From a virus: DNA of 38,490 nucleotides. Location: positions 1-38,490 of the IMG/VR virus record IMGVR_UViG_3300026263_000447; one strand, written 5' to 3'. The notes beneath the pieces were generated by a model. That model was not told where the DNA came from, searched no databases, and saw nothing but the letters and a program-made list of their open reading frames with translations. The position numbers and the translations under genes are program-made. Positions within the stretch are counted from its first letter, which is position 1; every line of letters begins with the position of its first letter. Positions 5,010 through 12,243 of the stretch are shown here, piece by piece.

Positions 5010-5213
5010 ATGAACGAAGCAAACATAACAGTAAACGAAGCAGGAACCCACGCAATCATGAACACCAGCAAAGGCAACCCTGTCTTTACCGCACCGATTA
5101 AAGAGCTTCATTCTTTTGATGTTGACGGTCACGAAGGCGTTACAATGGAGGTTGTAGGGTGGGGCGAGTTTATATCCTACGATGATGGCGAGACTTGGCA
5201 GGATTGTGAATAA
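5010..5213 (+). CDS. Small hypothetical protein (67 aa)
   Basis: Unrecognised, acidic, probably beta-rich (HAIMNTSKGNPVFTAPIKEL, EGVTMEVVGWGEFISYDDGETW). It starts in the TCAAG-ATGAACGA context after a class A promoter. Its last codons and stop coincide with a DnaA-box-like nonamer. Single-gene unit; the next class A promoter begins 17 nt after its stop. Confidence 0.75.
   Translation: MNEANITVNEAGTHAIMNTSKGNPVFTAPIKELHSFDVDGHEGVTMEVVGWGEFISYDDGETWQDCE
5205..5213 (-). promoter_or_regulatory. DnaA-box-like nonamer (minus orientation)
   Basis: TGTGAATAA on the + strand, overlapping the stop codon of the gene at 5010 and lying 17 nt upstream of a class A -35. Confidence 0.45.
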
Positions 5214-5230
5214 CTTTCCGAGATTAGCCA

Positions 5231-5259
5231 TTGACTTTTTCCAGAAACTAGACTATATT
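5231..5259 (+). promoter_or_regulatory. Class A near-leaderless promoter
   Basis: -35 TTGACT 5231-5236, 17-bp spacer TTTTCCAGAAACTAGAC, -10 TATATT 5254-5259, then 5 nt to ATG 5265 or 8 nt to ATG 5268. Confidence 0.85.
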
Positions 5260-5264
5260 ATACC

Positions 5265-5483
5265 ATGATGAACAACGACGACCTCAGAGACCTAATGCCC
5301 ACCAGTGAAGAATTCTACGCCGATGCCAAGGCTGAGTTTGGCGAGGTGGTAGAACCCGACCAGCCCAAGGGCCAATGCGAGGATGCGCCTTGCTGCGGTT
5401 GCTGCGGCCCTACCTATGATGAGGTAGCCGACACCTACGCCGCTGATGCGTGGCACGACGCCCACGAATACCCAGAGTGGTAA
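5265..5483 (+). CDS. Small acidic cysteine-rich protein (72 aa)
   Basis: Unrecognised and acidic, with a cysteine cluster at residues about 38-47 (CEDAPCCGCCGP) that could bind a metal, and a C-terminal region rich in Asp, His and Trp (AWHDAHEYPEW). It heads a run of four small genes up to 6000 that lack further promoters, so it is the likely first gene of that operon. No family assigned. Confidence 0.75.
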   Translation: MMNNDDLRDLMPTSEEFYADAKAEFGEVVEPDQPKGQCEDAPCCGCCGPTYDEVADTYAADAWHDAHEYPEW

Positions 5484-5500
5484 AAAAATAAAAATTCAAG

Positions 5501-5719
5501 ATGAACGAGAAAAAGAAACCGACCTACAGAAACTACTCAATCCAGTATGCCGATGGTGGCTGGTCTGGTGGTAAGTACCGCAACGAAGAACACGCTCGCG
5601 AAGTAGCGCACCTCATAAGTCCTAGTCGTGAGATCGCAAAGGTAGAACAACGCAACCTGTTTTCGCCTGAAGTTGAAGAAGAACTAAGAAAAGAAAAAGA
5701 CGAGTGGAGGTGCAGATAA
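5501..5719 (+). CDS. Small hypothetical protein (72 aa)
   Basis: Unrecognised. N-terminal part PTYRNYSIQYADGGWSGGKYRNEEHAREVAHLI resembles small phage proteins with a strand-turn-strand-helix layout; the C-terminal part is a charged helix (EVEEELRKEKDEW). It begins with TCAAG-ATGAACGA, the same context as the promoter-proximal genes at 3818 and 5010, although no promoter lies directly upstream. This suggests the context serves translation. Confidence 0.7.
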   Translation: MNEKKKPTYRNYSIQYADGGWSGGKYRNEEHAREVAHLISPSREIAKVEQRNLFSPEVEEELRKEKDEWRCR

Positions 5720-5720
5720 A

Positions 5721-5807
5721 ATGAACGATATTAGAAAACATCTCGACAAGTTCGGCGGTTGGTGGATAATCGCACTAACAATAACACTAATTACAATTAA
5801 CCTTTAA
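5721..5807 (+). CDS. Membrane micropeptide (28 aa)
   Basis: ATG 5721, one base after the preceding stop, starting MNDIRKHLDKFGGWW. Residues 14-28 (WWIIALTITLITINL) are hydrophobic and may form a short transmembrane helix running to the C-terminus. It uses the ATGAACGA start context. The next gene starts 1 nt after its stop, which supports translation. Confidence 0.5.
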   Translation: MNDIRKHLDKFGGWWIIALTITLITINL

Positions 5808-5808
5808 G

Positions 5809-6000
5809 ATGAACGACATGAAGCAAGGAACACGAGTAAGCCACGAACGCAACCCGACGAAGGTTGGAACAGTAGTGGAGGACATTCACCCCAAGGCCCC
5901 TATATATGGATTGGTGCGCGTTAACTGGGATGATAACAACACAACCACGAAGATGCACAAGTTCACCTTGAAGGTCGTAAAGACAAACTGGTTACTCTAA
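5809..6000 (+). CDS. Small hypothetical protein (63 aa), KOW/SH3-like
   Basis: Starts in the ATGAACGA context one base after the previous stop. The pattern KQGTRVSHERNPTKVGTVVEDIHPK...GLVRVNWDDNNTTTKMHKFTLKVV matches the outline of small SH3-like barrels of about 60 residues found in many phages, in which a conserved Lys/Trp face binds nucleic acid or protein. This is fold-level inference from the residue pattern only. Last clear gene of the early cluster. Confidence 0.7.
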   Translation: MNDMKQGTRVSHERNPTKVGTVVEDIHPKAPIYGLVRVNWDDNNTTTKMHKFTLKVVKTNWLL

Positions 6001-6007
6001 AAAAATT

Positions 6008-6052
6008 ATGTTTTACCTTGGAATTATAGTCTTAGTGGCTATTTATTGTTAA
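6008..6052 (+). CDS. Possible hydrophobic micropeptide (14 aa)
   Basis: ATG 6008 encodes MFYLGIIVLVAIYC, entirely hydrophobic, 7 nt after the previous stop. Recorded because several tiny hydrophobic ORFs occur at the ends of the early operons (1466, 2659, 4370, 5721). Chance cannot be excluded. The following 170 nt are non-coding, with a C8 run (6060-6067) and a G6 run (6112-6117) that might be a remnant of the hairpin repeat. Confidence 0.25.
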   Translation: MFYLGIIVLVAIYC

Positions 6053-6224
6053 AAAACAACCCCCCCCTGTTTTTGAAAAAGTTTAGAGGTGTTTTTTTGT
6101 GTGTGGGTGGTGGGGGGTGCGTCTATATCTGCCCGACGCCTGAAGTTCCTAGTGATTTAATCGCGGGTAAATTTAAAAAAAAGTAAATATATATATTTTA
6201 CGGCCAAAAAAATCGGAGAGGGGC

Positions 6225-6252
6225 TTGATTTCACAGGTGCTTCCAATATACT
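6225..6252 (+). promoter_or_regulatory. Promoter of the glycan island
   Basis: -35 TTGATT 6225-6230, 16-bp spacer, -10 TATACT 6247-6252, 11 nt before ATG 6264. It lacks the class A spacer sequence. It is the only good sigma70-like promoter I see before the long gene string from 6264 to 19274. Confidence 0.7.
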
Positions 6253-6263
6253 TCCTTGTATAT

Positions 6264-6983
6264 ATGAAAACATTCATTTTTTGCACATCATATTTCGACA
6301 GCGAAGCAGACTACAAACATAGATATGCTAAATGGGCAGCTTACTATAGTAATGTAGAGCTAAGAAAAGATAAACCTATATTAATGATAGACGATGGCTC
6401 AGACCTATCCCTAATAGACGAAGAACATTTCGCCGTAATAAAAGCAGGAGATTTAACCAAGGATACAAAACTAGAAACAGAAAGAGTAAATTTAATATCT
6501 TTTGATGAGAGGGCTCCTCTCCACGAGAATGGTCAAGCGGCTAATTCGGCTGGATGGTGGAGAAGTTTCTTGTTTTCTCTTGAAATCGCAGAAAAACTAA
6601 ATTTTGAAAAAATAATTCACGTAGAGTCTGATCTTTACTTGATATCACATAAGATAAGAAAATTTATCGACGATCTAGAAGAAGGATGGACTTCTTTCGT
6701 CTGCAATAAATATCATTGGCCCGAATCCAGCCTACAAGTTATTTGCAAAGATCAATTTAAAGAGTTTCAGGAGTTTGGAAAAGACCTAGAAGAACTAGGA
6801 TTAACTAAAATCGACTCCATGAGAGGCCCCGCCGAGAACTTAATACCTTTTAGCAGTGTAATGGTTGGGTTTAATGGTTCTAGATATGGAGAAGCTTTAA
6901 CAAATCAGATGCCAGGTATGGATTACTTTGCCCAATGTAGAAATAATACTATAATTATACCAGAAACAGAAAGAAATGATTAG
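6264..6983 (+). CDS. Putative glycosyltransferase-like protein (239 aa)
   Basis: The start is taken at ATG 6264 (MKTFIFCTSYFDSEADYKHRY) because the longer frame from 6225 overlaps the promoter. The N-terminal strand IFCTSYF, a middle ILMIDDGSDLSLI and a central IIHVESDLYLIS (about residues 118-129), with an acidic triad in the DXD position, fit a GT-A type nucleotide-sugar transferase fold. No named family is certain. It is the first gene of the island and overlaps rmlA by 8 nt. Low-GC, A-ending codons resemble rmlA and differ from the early genes. Confidence 0.55.
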   Translation: MKTFIFCTSYFDSEADYKHRYAKWAAYYSNVELRKDKPILMIDDGSDLSLIDEEHFAVIKAGDLTKDTKLETERVNLISFDERAPLHENGQAANSAGWWRSFLFSLEIAEKLNFEKIIHVESDLYLISHKIRKFIDDLEEGWTSFVCNKYHWPESSLQVICKDQFKEFQEFGKDLEELGLTKIDSMRGPAENLIPFSSVMVGFNGSRYGEALTNQMPGMDYFAQCRNNTIIIPETERND

Positions 6984-7833
6984 AAAAGGAATAATTCTAG
7001 CAGGAGGAGCTGGTTCTAGGTTATTTCCGCTCACTAACAACTATCCGAAAAGCTTATTGCCCGTATATGATAAGCCAATGATTTACTATCCCCTATCTAC
7101 ATTGATAGAAAATGGAATAAATGACATATGTATCATATCTTCAGTCGAACACACCCCTAAGTTTAAAGAAATCTTGGGTGATGGTTCTAAATTCGGCGTA
7201 AACATACAATACAAAACACAAAGCAATCCAGAGGGCATCCCACAAGCCTTCACAATAGCCGAGGACTTCATTAACGACCAAAGCGTAGTACTTATACTAG
7301 GAGACAATGTTTGCAGCAACAGTAGCGTATTTAAAAGAGCTTTTAAAAACTTTAAATCTGGAGGAGCAGTATTCGGCTACGAGGTTACTGATCCAGAAAG
7401 GTATGGAGTAGTAGAATTTGACTCAAAAGGCAAAGCGATATCAGTAGAAGAAAAACCCAAAGACCCTAAATCCAACTTCGCAATTCCTGGAATCTATCTT
7501 TTTGACAAAAATGCAGTAAAAATAGCAAAAAGCTTAAAACCGTCAGCAAGAGGAGAGTATGAAATTGTTGACATGATTAAATTTTATTTAAATAAATCAA
7601 AATTAATAGTTTACAAGATGAATCGTGGATGCGCTTGGCTAGATTCAGGAACTTCAAGTAGTTTACATGAGGCTTCAGTTTATGTTGCGGTAATTGAACG
7701 TCGTCAAGGAGTAAAAATAGGCTGTCCAGAAGAAGCTGCGTACAAAGCGAAACTAATATCTAAAGCTAAATTCAAACAAATCATCGACTCGATACCAGAA
7801 TGCGAGTACAAACAACAGTTGAAAGACGTATGA
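6976..7833 (+). CDS. rmlA: Glucose-1-phosphate thymidylyltransferase
   Basis: Makes dTDP-glucose from glucose 1-phosphate and dTTP, the first step to dTDP-deoxysugars. The nucleotide-binding signature GGAGSRLFPLTNNYPKSLLPV is at residues 10-30, followed by LGDN near 108-111, VEEKPKDPKSNFAIPGIYLF and the C-terminal ARGEYEIVD and GCAWLDSGT motifs. Length of 285 aa is near the usual 290. It overlaps its neighbours on both sides by 4-8 nt. Its partner rmlB lies 12 kb downstream at the other end of the island, so the pair brackets the cluster. Confidence 0.93.
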   Translation: MIRKGIILAGGAGSRLFPLTNNYPKSLLPVYDKPMIYYPLSTLIENGINDICIISSVEHTPKFKEILGDGSKFGVNIQYKTQSNPEGIPQAFTIAEDFINDQSVVLILGDNVCSNSSVFKRAFKNFKSGGAVFGYEVTDPERYGVVEFDSKGKAISVEEKPKDPKSNFAIPGIYLFDKNAVKIAKSLKPSARGEYEIVDMIKFYLNKSKLIVYKMNRGCAWLDSGTSSSLHEASVYVAVIERRQGVKIGCPEEAAYKAKLISKAKFKQIIDSIPECEYKQQLKDV

Positions 7834-8741
7834 CTCAGACGGAACCAGTTAAGACAGCCGTAATCTATCATTACTATGACTATAATGACAACTTAGACTT
7901 CTTTTTGAAAAGCGGCGGTTTGTTAAATGATGAAAATTGTGATTTTTTCTTTATTTGTAATAAAAATGAGAATTTAATTCCAGAAGAGCTTACTAAAGGC
8001 TATTCCAATGTATACTTCTTGAACAGAGAAAATAAAAATTACGACTTTGGTGGATATGGGGAATTAATCTATAGCGACATCTTCGTAGAAGATAAATACG
8101 ATTACTTTGTTTTTGTAAATGAAACAGCATGTGGCCCATTCTTAACTCCTAGAGACAAAAAAAAGCCATGGTATCAACATTTTACGGATCGTATAGATGA
8201 AAAAGTAAAAATCTTTGGAGCTTCTGCAATTCCGTTTTTTGGTGGAGATTTTCAGCCTCACATACAAGGGTGGTGCTTTTGCTTGGATAAGGTGAGTATG
8301 AATATAGCCAAAGCTTCGGGCGTATTAGCTAAAGATGAAGACGAGATGGATAAAGCCAATATGGTCTTCAGAAAAGAAGTAAGACTGTCGCAAGTATTAT
8401 TAGAGAATAATTTCAATATAGATTGTTTTAATCCTCATTATACAGGGGTAGATTGGCAGGTGTTAGATTGGAACAACAAAGAAACACAAACGGTTAATAT
8501 CCAAGATTTTCCATATTTATTACTTTGGGGAGCCGATCCAGAGACAATATTGAAATCACTATCGGTAAGAAATGAATCGGGGTATCAGTGTTATGATCCT
8601 TTTGAAACTATTTTTATTAAAAGATCAAAGTTTCACCTAACTCGTACTACAGATGAGCTTTTTACTAATTTTTATGACAGATATAGATATTACGGCCAAT
8701 TTAAATCTTTGACAGAAGCTGCAAAAGCAAAACTATTATAG
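7830..8741 (+). CDS. Putative glycosyltransferase, RgpF-like
   Basis: The start is taken at ATG 7830, which overlaps the rmlA stop as ATGA; a start at 7800 is possible but lies inside rmlA. The 303-aa protein has the layout of proteins annotated as rhamnan-synthesis/RgpF-like or capsule glycosyltransferases: AVIYHYYDYNDNL at the N-terminus, VYFLNRENKNYDFGGYGEL and YDYFVFVNETACGPFL in the middle. These segments resemble the N(x)GxDxGG and VNxSxxGPF motifs of that group. Donor and acceptor are unknown. The assignment is by motif memory and moderate. Confidence 0.55.
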   Translation: MTQTEPVKTAVIYHYYDYNDNLDFFLKSGGLLNDENCDFFFICNKNENLIPEELTKGYSNVYFLNRENKNYDFGGYGELIYSDIFVEDKYDYFVFVNETACGPFLTPRDKKKPWYQHFTDRIDEKVKIFGASAIPFFGGDFQPHIQGWCFCLDKVSMNIAKASGVLAKDEDEMDKANMVFRKEVRLSQVLLENNFNIDCFNPHYTGVDWQVLDWNNKETQTVNIQDFPYLLLWGADPETILKSLSVRNESGYQCYDPFETIFIKRSKFHLTRTTDELFTNFYDRYRYYGQFKSLTEAAKAKLL

Positions 8742-8752
8742 TTACCATAAAT

Positions 8753-9523
8753 ATGACTACTGAGAAATTATTCGAAGACCTTAAAGTCTTTCAATCTTAT
8801 TTTTCTCCTTCACATAAAGGAGAGCTCATACCTGGCTTTGAACCCTTAGATGTTTCCATGAATCCTATACCCGATATGAGAGAGTTTCCTATAATAAGAA
8901 GCCTATATGAGGAGGGCCGTCATAAAGAGAAAAAATATACAGGTTTATTTTCTTGGAAGTTTTCTCAAAAAATGAAAAATTGTGATTGGGGTCCGTGCTG
9001 GGATAGTCTCGATTATTATCGAGAAGTTGAGGAATTTTTATTTTTCCATTCTAATCGTGACGTTTATCTTTTCAACCCCTTTGGCGGAGACATAGAAAAC
9101 CATGGTAATGTTTGGCGTCAAGGGGAGTGGTGTCACCCAGGTATGTGTAATATCGTAGAAACAATGTTTCGAGAGTTGTCTCTTGAAACTGATGATCCTA
9201 TTTTTGACATGAAGGACAGGGGGTCTATACTTCAAGAACAATATGGTCACGAAACTTATTCTATGTGTAATTTTTGGATTGGTAACGAAAAGTTTTGGGA
9301 TAGGTATATCCATTTTGTTGGTACGATTTATGACTTTATTAATAGTGATAGAATATCTCCCGATCTGAAGGAGGCGATACATAGAAATACTTTTCATGCT
9401 GGAGAAGGGAGCGTTTGGTTCATTCCATTCATAATAGAAAGATGCACGAGCACTCTTATTAGTTGGGATGACGGTATAGAGTCAATTGGTTGGGTCAAAA
9501 ATTGGAAAGCTCAAGCTTATTGA
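8753..9523 (+). CDS. Hypothetical glycan-cluster protein (256 aa)
   Basis: Not recognised with confidence. It has many aromatic and tryptophan residues: KYTGLFSWKFSQKM near residues 62-75, VYLFNPFGGDIENHGNVW near 103-120, and ETYSMCNFWIGNEKFWDRY near 165-185. The layout resembles proteins of unknown function in LPS and capsule clusters, often suspected to be glycosyltransferases. Codons end in T far more often than in rmlA, as do those of the next gene, hinting at a separate origin. Starts 11 nt after the previous stop. Confidence 0.6.
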   Translation: MTTEKLFEDLKVFQSYFSPSHKGELIPGFEPLDVSMNPIPDMREFPIIRSLYEEGRHKEKKYTGLFSWKFSQKMKNCDWGPCWDSLDYYREVEEFLFFHSNRDVYLFNPFGGDIENHGNVWRQGEWCHPGMCNIVETMFRELSLETDDPIFDMKDRGSILQEQYGHETYSMCNFWIGNEKFWDRYIHFVGTIYDFINSDRISPDLKEAIHRNTFHAGEGSVWFIPFIIERCTSTLISWDDGIESIGWVKNWKAQAY

Positions 9524-9528
9524 AAAAA

Positions 9529-10425
9529 ATGATAACATTACTTGGATCATCTGGATATGTGGGTCAAGCCTTTGTAAAGGAAATGACCAAAAAACAAATT
9601 GGGTTTCATGAGGTTAATCGTGATTTAATTGATTATTACGACTTAGAGACTTTAATTGATTATATTGGGAAATTTAATCCTAAATTTATAATTAATTGTG
9701 CTGGTTATACTGGCAAACCTAATGTCGATGCTTGTGAGAAAAACAAGGAGGAATGTTATAGAGCTAACGTTGAATTAGCTAAAAACATAGCTCTAGCTTG
9801 TTCTATAATGCGTGTTCCTTGGGGCCACGTTTCATCTGGTTGCATTTACACAGGAGATAAGGGTGATCAACAGGGGTTTACAGAAAAAGACCCTCCTAAC
9901 TTTTGTTTTAGCAAGAATAACTGTAGTTATTATTCGGGAACCAAGGTGTTGGGGGAAGAAATGGTAAAAGCCAATTCTGATGATTATTATATTTGGAGGT
10001 TGAGGATTCCATTTAATGAAGAAGATAATCCAAGGAATTATCTTTATAAGATGATGAATTATAATCAGCTTTTGGAAGCTGAAAATTCGGTTTCTCATTT
10101 ATCTGATTTTGTTAATTCTTGTTTAGATTTATATGAGAAGAAAGCGGAGTTCGGCATTTATAACGTTGTTAATACTGGATTTATTACTACTTCTTGGGTA
10201 GTCGAGAAAATTAAGGAGTTTACTGGGATGGAAAAAGATTTCATCTTCTTAAAAGACGAAGAGGAGCTTTATCAAATTGGGGCGAAGGCCCCAAGGTCTA
10301 ACTGCATTTTAGATAACTCTAAATTACTAGACGCAGGTGTTGAAATACGTTCTGCCGAGGAGGCCATGATCGACTCTATTAAGGGGATAAAAAAAAGCGC
10401 TACATTAGAAGGGGTAGATAAGTAA
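9529..10425 (+). CDS. RmlD-like NAD(P)-dependent sugar reductase
   Basis: Extended short-chain dehydrogenase with an N-terminal Rossmann motif LLGSSGYVGQAF (residues 4-15) and the catalytic Tyr135-x3-Lys139 (YSGTK). The middle part INCAGYTGKPNVDACE and SSGCIYTGD matches the dTDP-4-dehydrorhamnose reductase/NAD-epimerase family. The start at ATG 9529 is preferred over a longer frame from 9490 that overlaps the previous gene. It could reduce the 4-keto sugar made by RmlB, but no RmlC epimerase is present, so rhamnose is not assured. Its stop overlaps the next ATG (TAATG). Confidence 0.8.
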   Translation: MITLLGSSGYVGQAFVKEMTKKQIGFHEVNRDLIDYYDLETLIDYIGKFNPKFIINCAGYTGKPNVDACEKNKEECYRANVELAKNIALACSIMRVPWGHVSSGCIYTGDKGDQQGFTEKDPPNFCFSKNNCSYYSGTKVLGEEMVKANSDDYYIWRLRIPFNEEDNPRNYLYKMMNYNQLLEAENSVSHLSDFVNSCLDLYEKKAEFGIYNVVNTGFITTSWVVEKIKEFTGMEKDFIFLKDEEELYQIGAKAPRSNCILDNSKLLDAGVEIRSAEEAMIDSIKGIKKSATLEGVDK

Positions 10426-11546
10426 TGTTGCCTCTATTTAAAGTATTCATGTCTGAGACAGCGAAGAAAGCTGTTAACGAGGTTTTAGACAGTGGGTTTA
10501 TTGGCCAAGGTCCTAAGGTTGAAGAGTTTGAAAGCCTCTTAAAGGAGTTCATAGGTAATGATTATGTTTCGACTACTAATGCAGCTACTTCAGCAGAACA
10601 CCTAGCTTTGCGGCTGGCAAAAGGATTCGGAGTCGAAGACGGTGATGAAGTCCTAGCGTCTCCTCTTACGTGTACCGCAACTAATTGGCCCATCTTAGCT
10701 AATAACCTAAAGATCAAATGGGTAGATGTAAGCTCTGATAATCTTAATATGGATTTGGACGATTTAGAAAGAAAAATTACTTCATCAACGAAAGTCATCT
10801 TCTTGGTTCATTGGGGAGGTTATCCAGTAAATTTAGACAGAGTTGAAAATATAGTAGACAAAACAGAAGCTATGTATGGATTTAGACCTATAGTGATCGA
10901 GGACTGCGCTCACGCTATAGGAAGCTCTTTTAAGGGTAAACCTATCGGAAGTCACGGAAACTTCTGTACGTTTAGTTTTCAGGCCATTAAACACCTAACT
11001 ACAGGCGATGGAGGAATGTTAGTTTGCCCCAATAGTGAATACCATCGACGAGCTAAGCTTTTGAGATGGTACGGAATAGATAGAGATAGTAACAAAAAAG
11101 ATTTCAGATGCGAAGCTGACATTTCTGAATGGGGATACAAGTTTCATATGAATGATATCGCTGCAGCTATTGGTATAGAGAACATAAAAGAACTAAATAC
11201 GAATATCGATCTTCATAAAGATAATGCAAAATTTTACGATTTAGAGCTTTCTAATATAGATGGTGTTACTCCTATGAAGAGAGAAGAGGGCTCAGAATCA
11301 TCTTTTTGGATTTATAGCTTTTTAGTAGACAGGAAAGACGATTTTATGAAACATATGAAAGAGCAAGAGATCATGGTAAGTCAAGTTCATGAAAGGAACG
11401 ATATACATTCATGCGTTAAGGAGTTTAAGTCTCATCTACCTTCTCTAGATAAAATAACACCAAAACTAATATCAATCCCTGTAGGATGGTGGATTACTCA
11501 TGAAGAGAGAGAGTATATAATTAACAGTATAAGGCGAGGATGGTAA
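10425..11546 (+). CDS. DegT/DnrJ/EryC1/StrS-family sugar aminotransferase
   Basis: PLP-dependent transaminase (373 aa, normal length) acting on keto groups of nucleotide-linked sugars. Visible: the N-terminal GFIGQGPKVEEFE, the PLP-contacting VIEDCAHAIGSSFKG (Asp160) and the Schiff-base lysine in SFQAIKHLTTGDGG (Lys189). In this cluster the likely substrate is a dTDP-4-keto-6-deoxyhexose from RmlB, or an intermediate of a nonulosonic acid. The exact regiochemistry cannot be read from sequence. Coupled to the upstream gene by TAATG overlap; a strong ribosome site (AAAGGAGG) follows for the next gene. Confidence 0.92.
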   Translation: MLPLFKVFMSETAKKAVNEVLDSGFIGQGPKVEEFESLLKEFIGNDYVSTTNAATSAEHLALRLAKGFGVEDGDEVLASPLTCTATNWPILANNLKIKWVDVSSDNLNMDLDDLERKITSSTKVIFLVHWGGYPVNLDRVENIVDKTEAMYGFRPIVIEDCAHAIGSSFKGKPIGSHGNFCTFSFQAIKHLTTGDGGMLVCPNSEYHRRAKLLRWYGIDRDSNKKDFRCEADISEWGYKFHMNDIAAAIGIENIKELNTNIDLHKDNAKFYDLELSNIDGVTPMKREEGSESSFWIYSFLVDRKDDFMKHMKEQEIMVSQVHERNDIHSCVKEFKSHLPSLDKITPKLISIPVGWWITHEEREYIINSIRRGW

Positions 11547-11558
11547 AGGAGGAAACGG

Positions 11559-12239
11559 ATGAAAAAAAAGAAAAATTTTAATATAATTAAATATAATTTC
11601 GCGGAATGTATTAAAGATATTTTCAAGGTAGAAGACCTAGCTTATGTTCATGACTATTATAAATCTGACTACGAACTGTTTCCCGCTCCACAAGTAGGAA
11701 AACTAGCAAATGGGAAAATTAAAGGAACAGATCAAGGCACGGTATATCATGAAAAATATTATCAAGAGATAGCTGGTACTGATTTTTTTAATATATATAA
11801 AGAATTTGTAGCTAATGAAATTTATCCTCTTTTTCTTGAAGATATCCTCTTTCAAAAAATACCCACCTTTAGGGTTCAACTGCCGAATAACTTAGCTGTA
11901 GGAGGTTGGCACAAAGATAGAAACTATAATCACTCAAGTGACGAAGTAAATATTTTTCTACCCTTAACCGAAGCGAAGGACTCAAATACCATTTGGGCAG
12001 AAAGCGAAGAGGGCAAAGCTGATTATAAGCCAATGAACGCAGAATATGGAGAATATCACGTCTGGGAAGGAGCAAACCTTAACCATGGCAATAAGCAAAA
12101 TAAAGAAGGTAAGTGCAGGGTGAGTATCGACTTCAGAATTCTACCTTTTAGTAAGTATGATGAGTCTGCAATAAAAGAAAGTTATGGCATTGGTGCAAAA
12201 TTCAAATTAGGGGAATACTGGGAATTCTTAAAGATATAA
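11559..12239 (+). CDS. Fe(II)/2-oxoglutarate oxygenase, StrG-like
   Basis: 226 aa. A non-haem iron triad is visible: His118-x-Asp120 (GGWHKDRNY) and His176 (NLNHGNK), followed by an arginine (CRVSIDFR) suited to bind 2-oxoglutarate. The surroundings match proteins of the StrG type found in aminoglycoside and surface-glycan clusters. It may hydroxylate or oxidise a sugar or its carrier; the substrate is unknown. The Shine-Dalgarno AAAGGAGG 7 nt upstream of ATG is the strongest in the island, suggesting high expression. Confidence 0.75.
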   Translation: MKKKKNFNIIKYNFAECIKDIFKVEDLAYVHDYYKSDYELFPAPQVGKLANGKIKGTDQGTVYHEKYYQEIAGTDFFNIYKEFVANEIYPLFLEDILFQKIPTFRVQLPNNLAVGGWHKDRNYNHSSDEVNIFLPLTEAKDSNTIWAESEEGKADYKPMNAEYGEYHVWEGANLNHGNKQNKEGKCRVSIDFRILPFSKYDESAIKESYGIGAKFKLGEYWEFLKI

Positions 12240-12243
12240 GGCT

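Noticed and set aside
4706-5101. 131-aa + strand ORF across hairpin repeat copy 4
   Set aside because: It runs through the repeat, a DnaA-like site and a class A promoter and overlaps the better supported genes at 4606 and 5010 in other frames.
6053-6224. A further complete hairpin repeat between the early region and the glycan island
   Set aside because: A C8 run and a G6 run are present about 45 nt apart, but the conserved loop (CCTGGAAT, TTCTCGG) is absent, so common origin cannot be claimed.
9038-9397. 119-aa minus-strand ORF inside the gene at 8753
   Set aside because: Antisense to a gene with consistent reading frame and operon spacing; composition (Ile/Thr/Arg-rich) is typical of a shadow frame.
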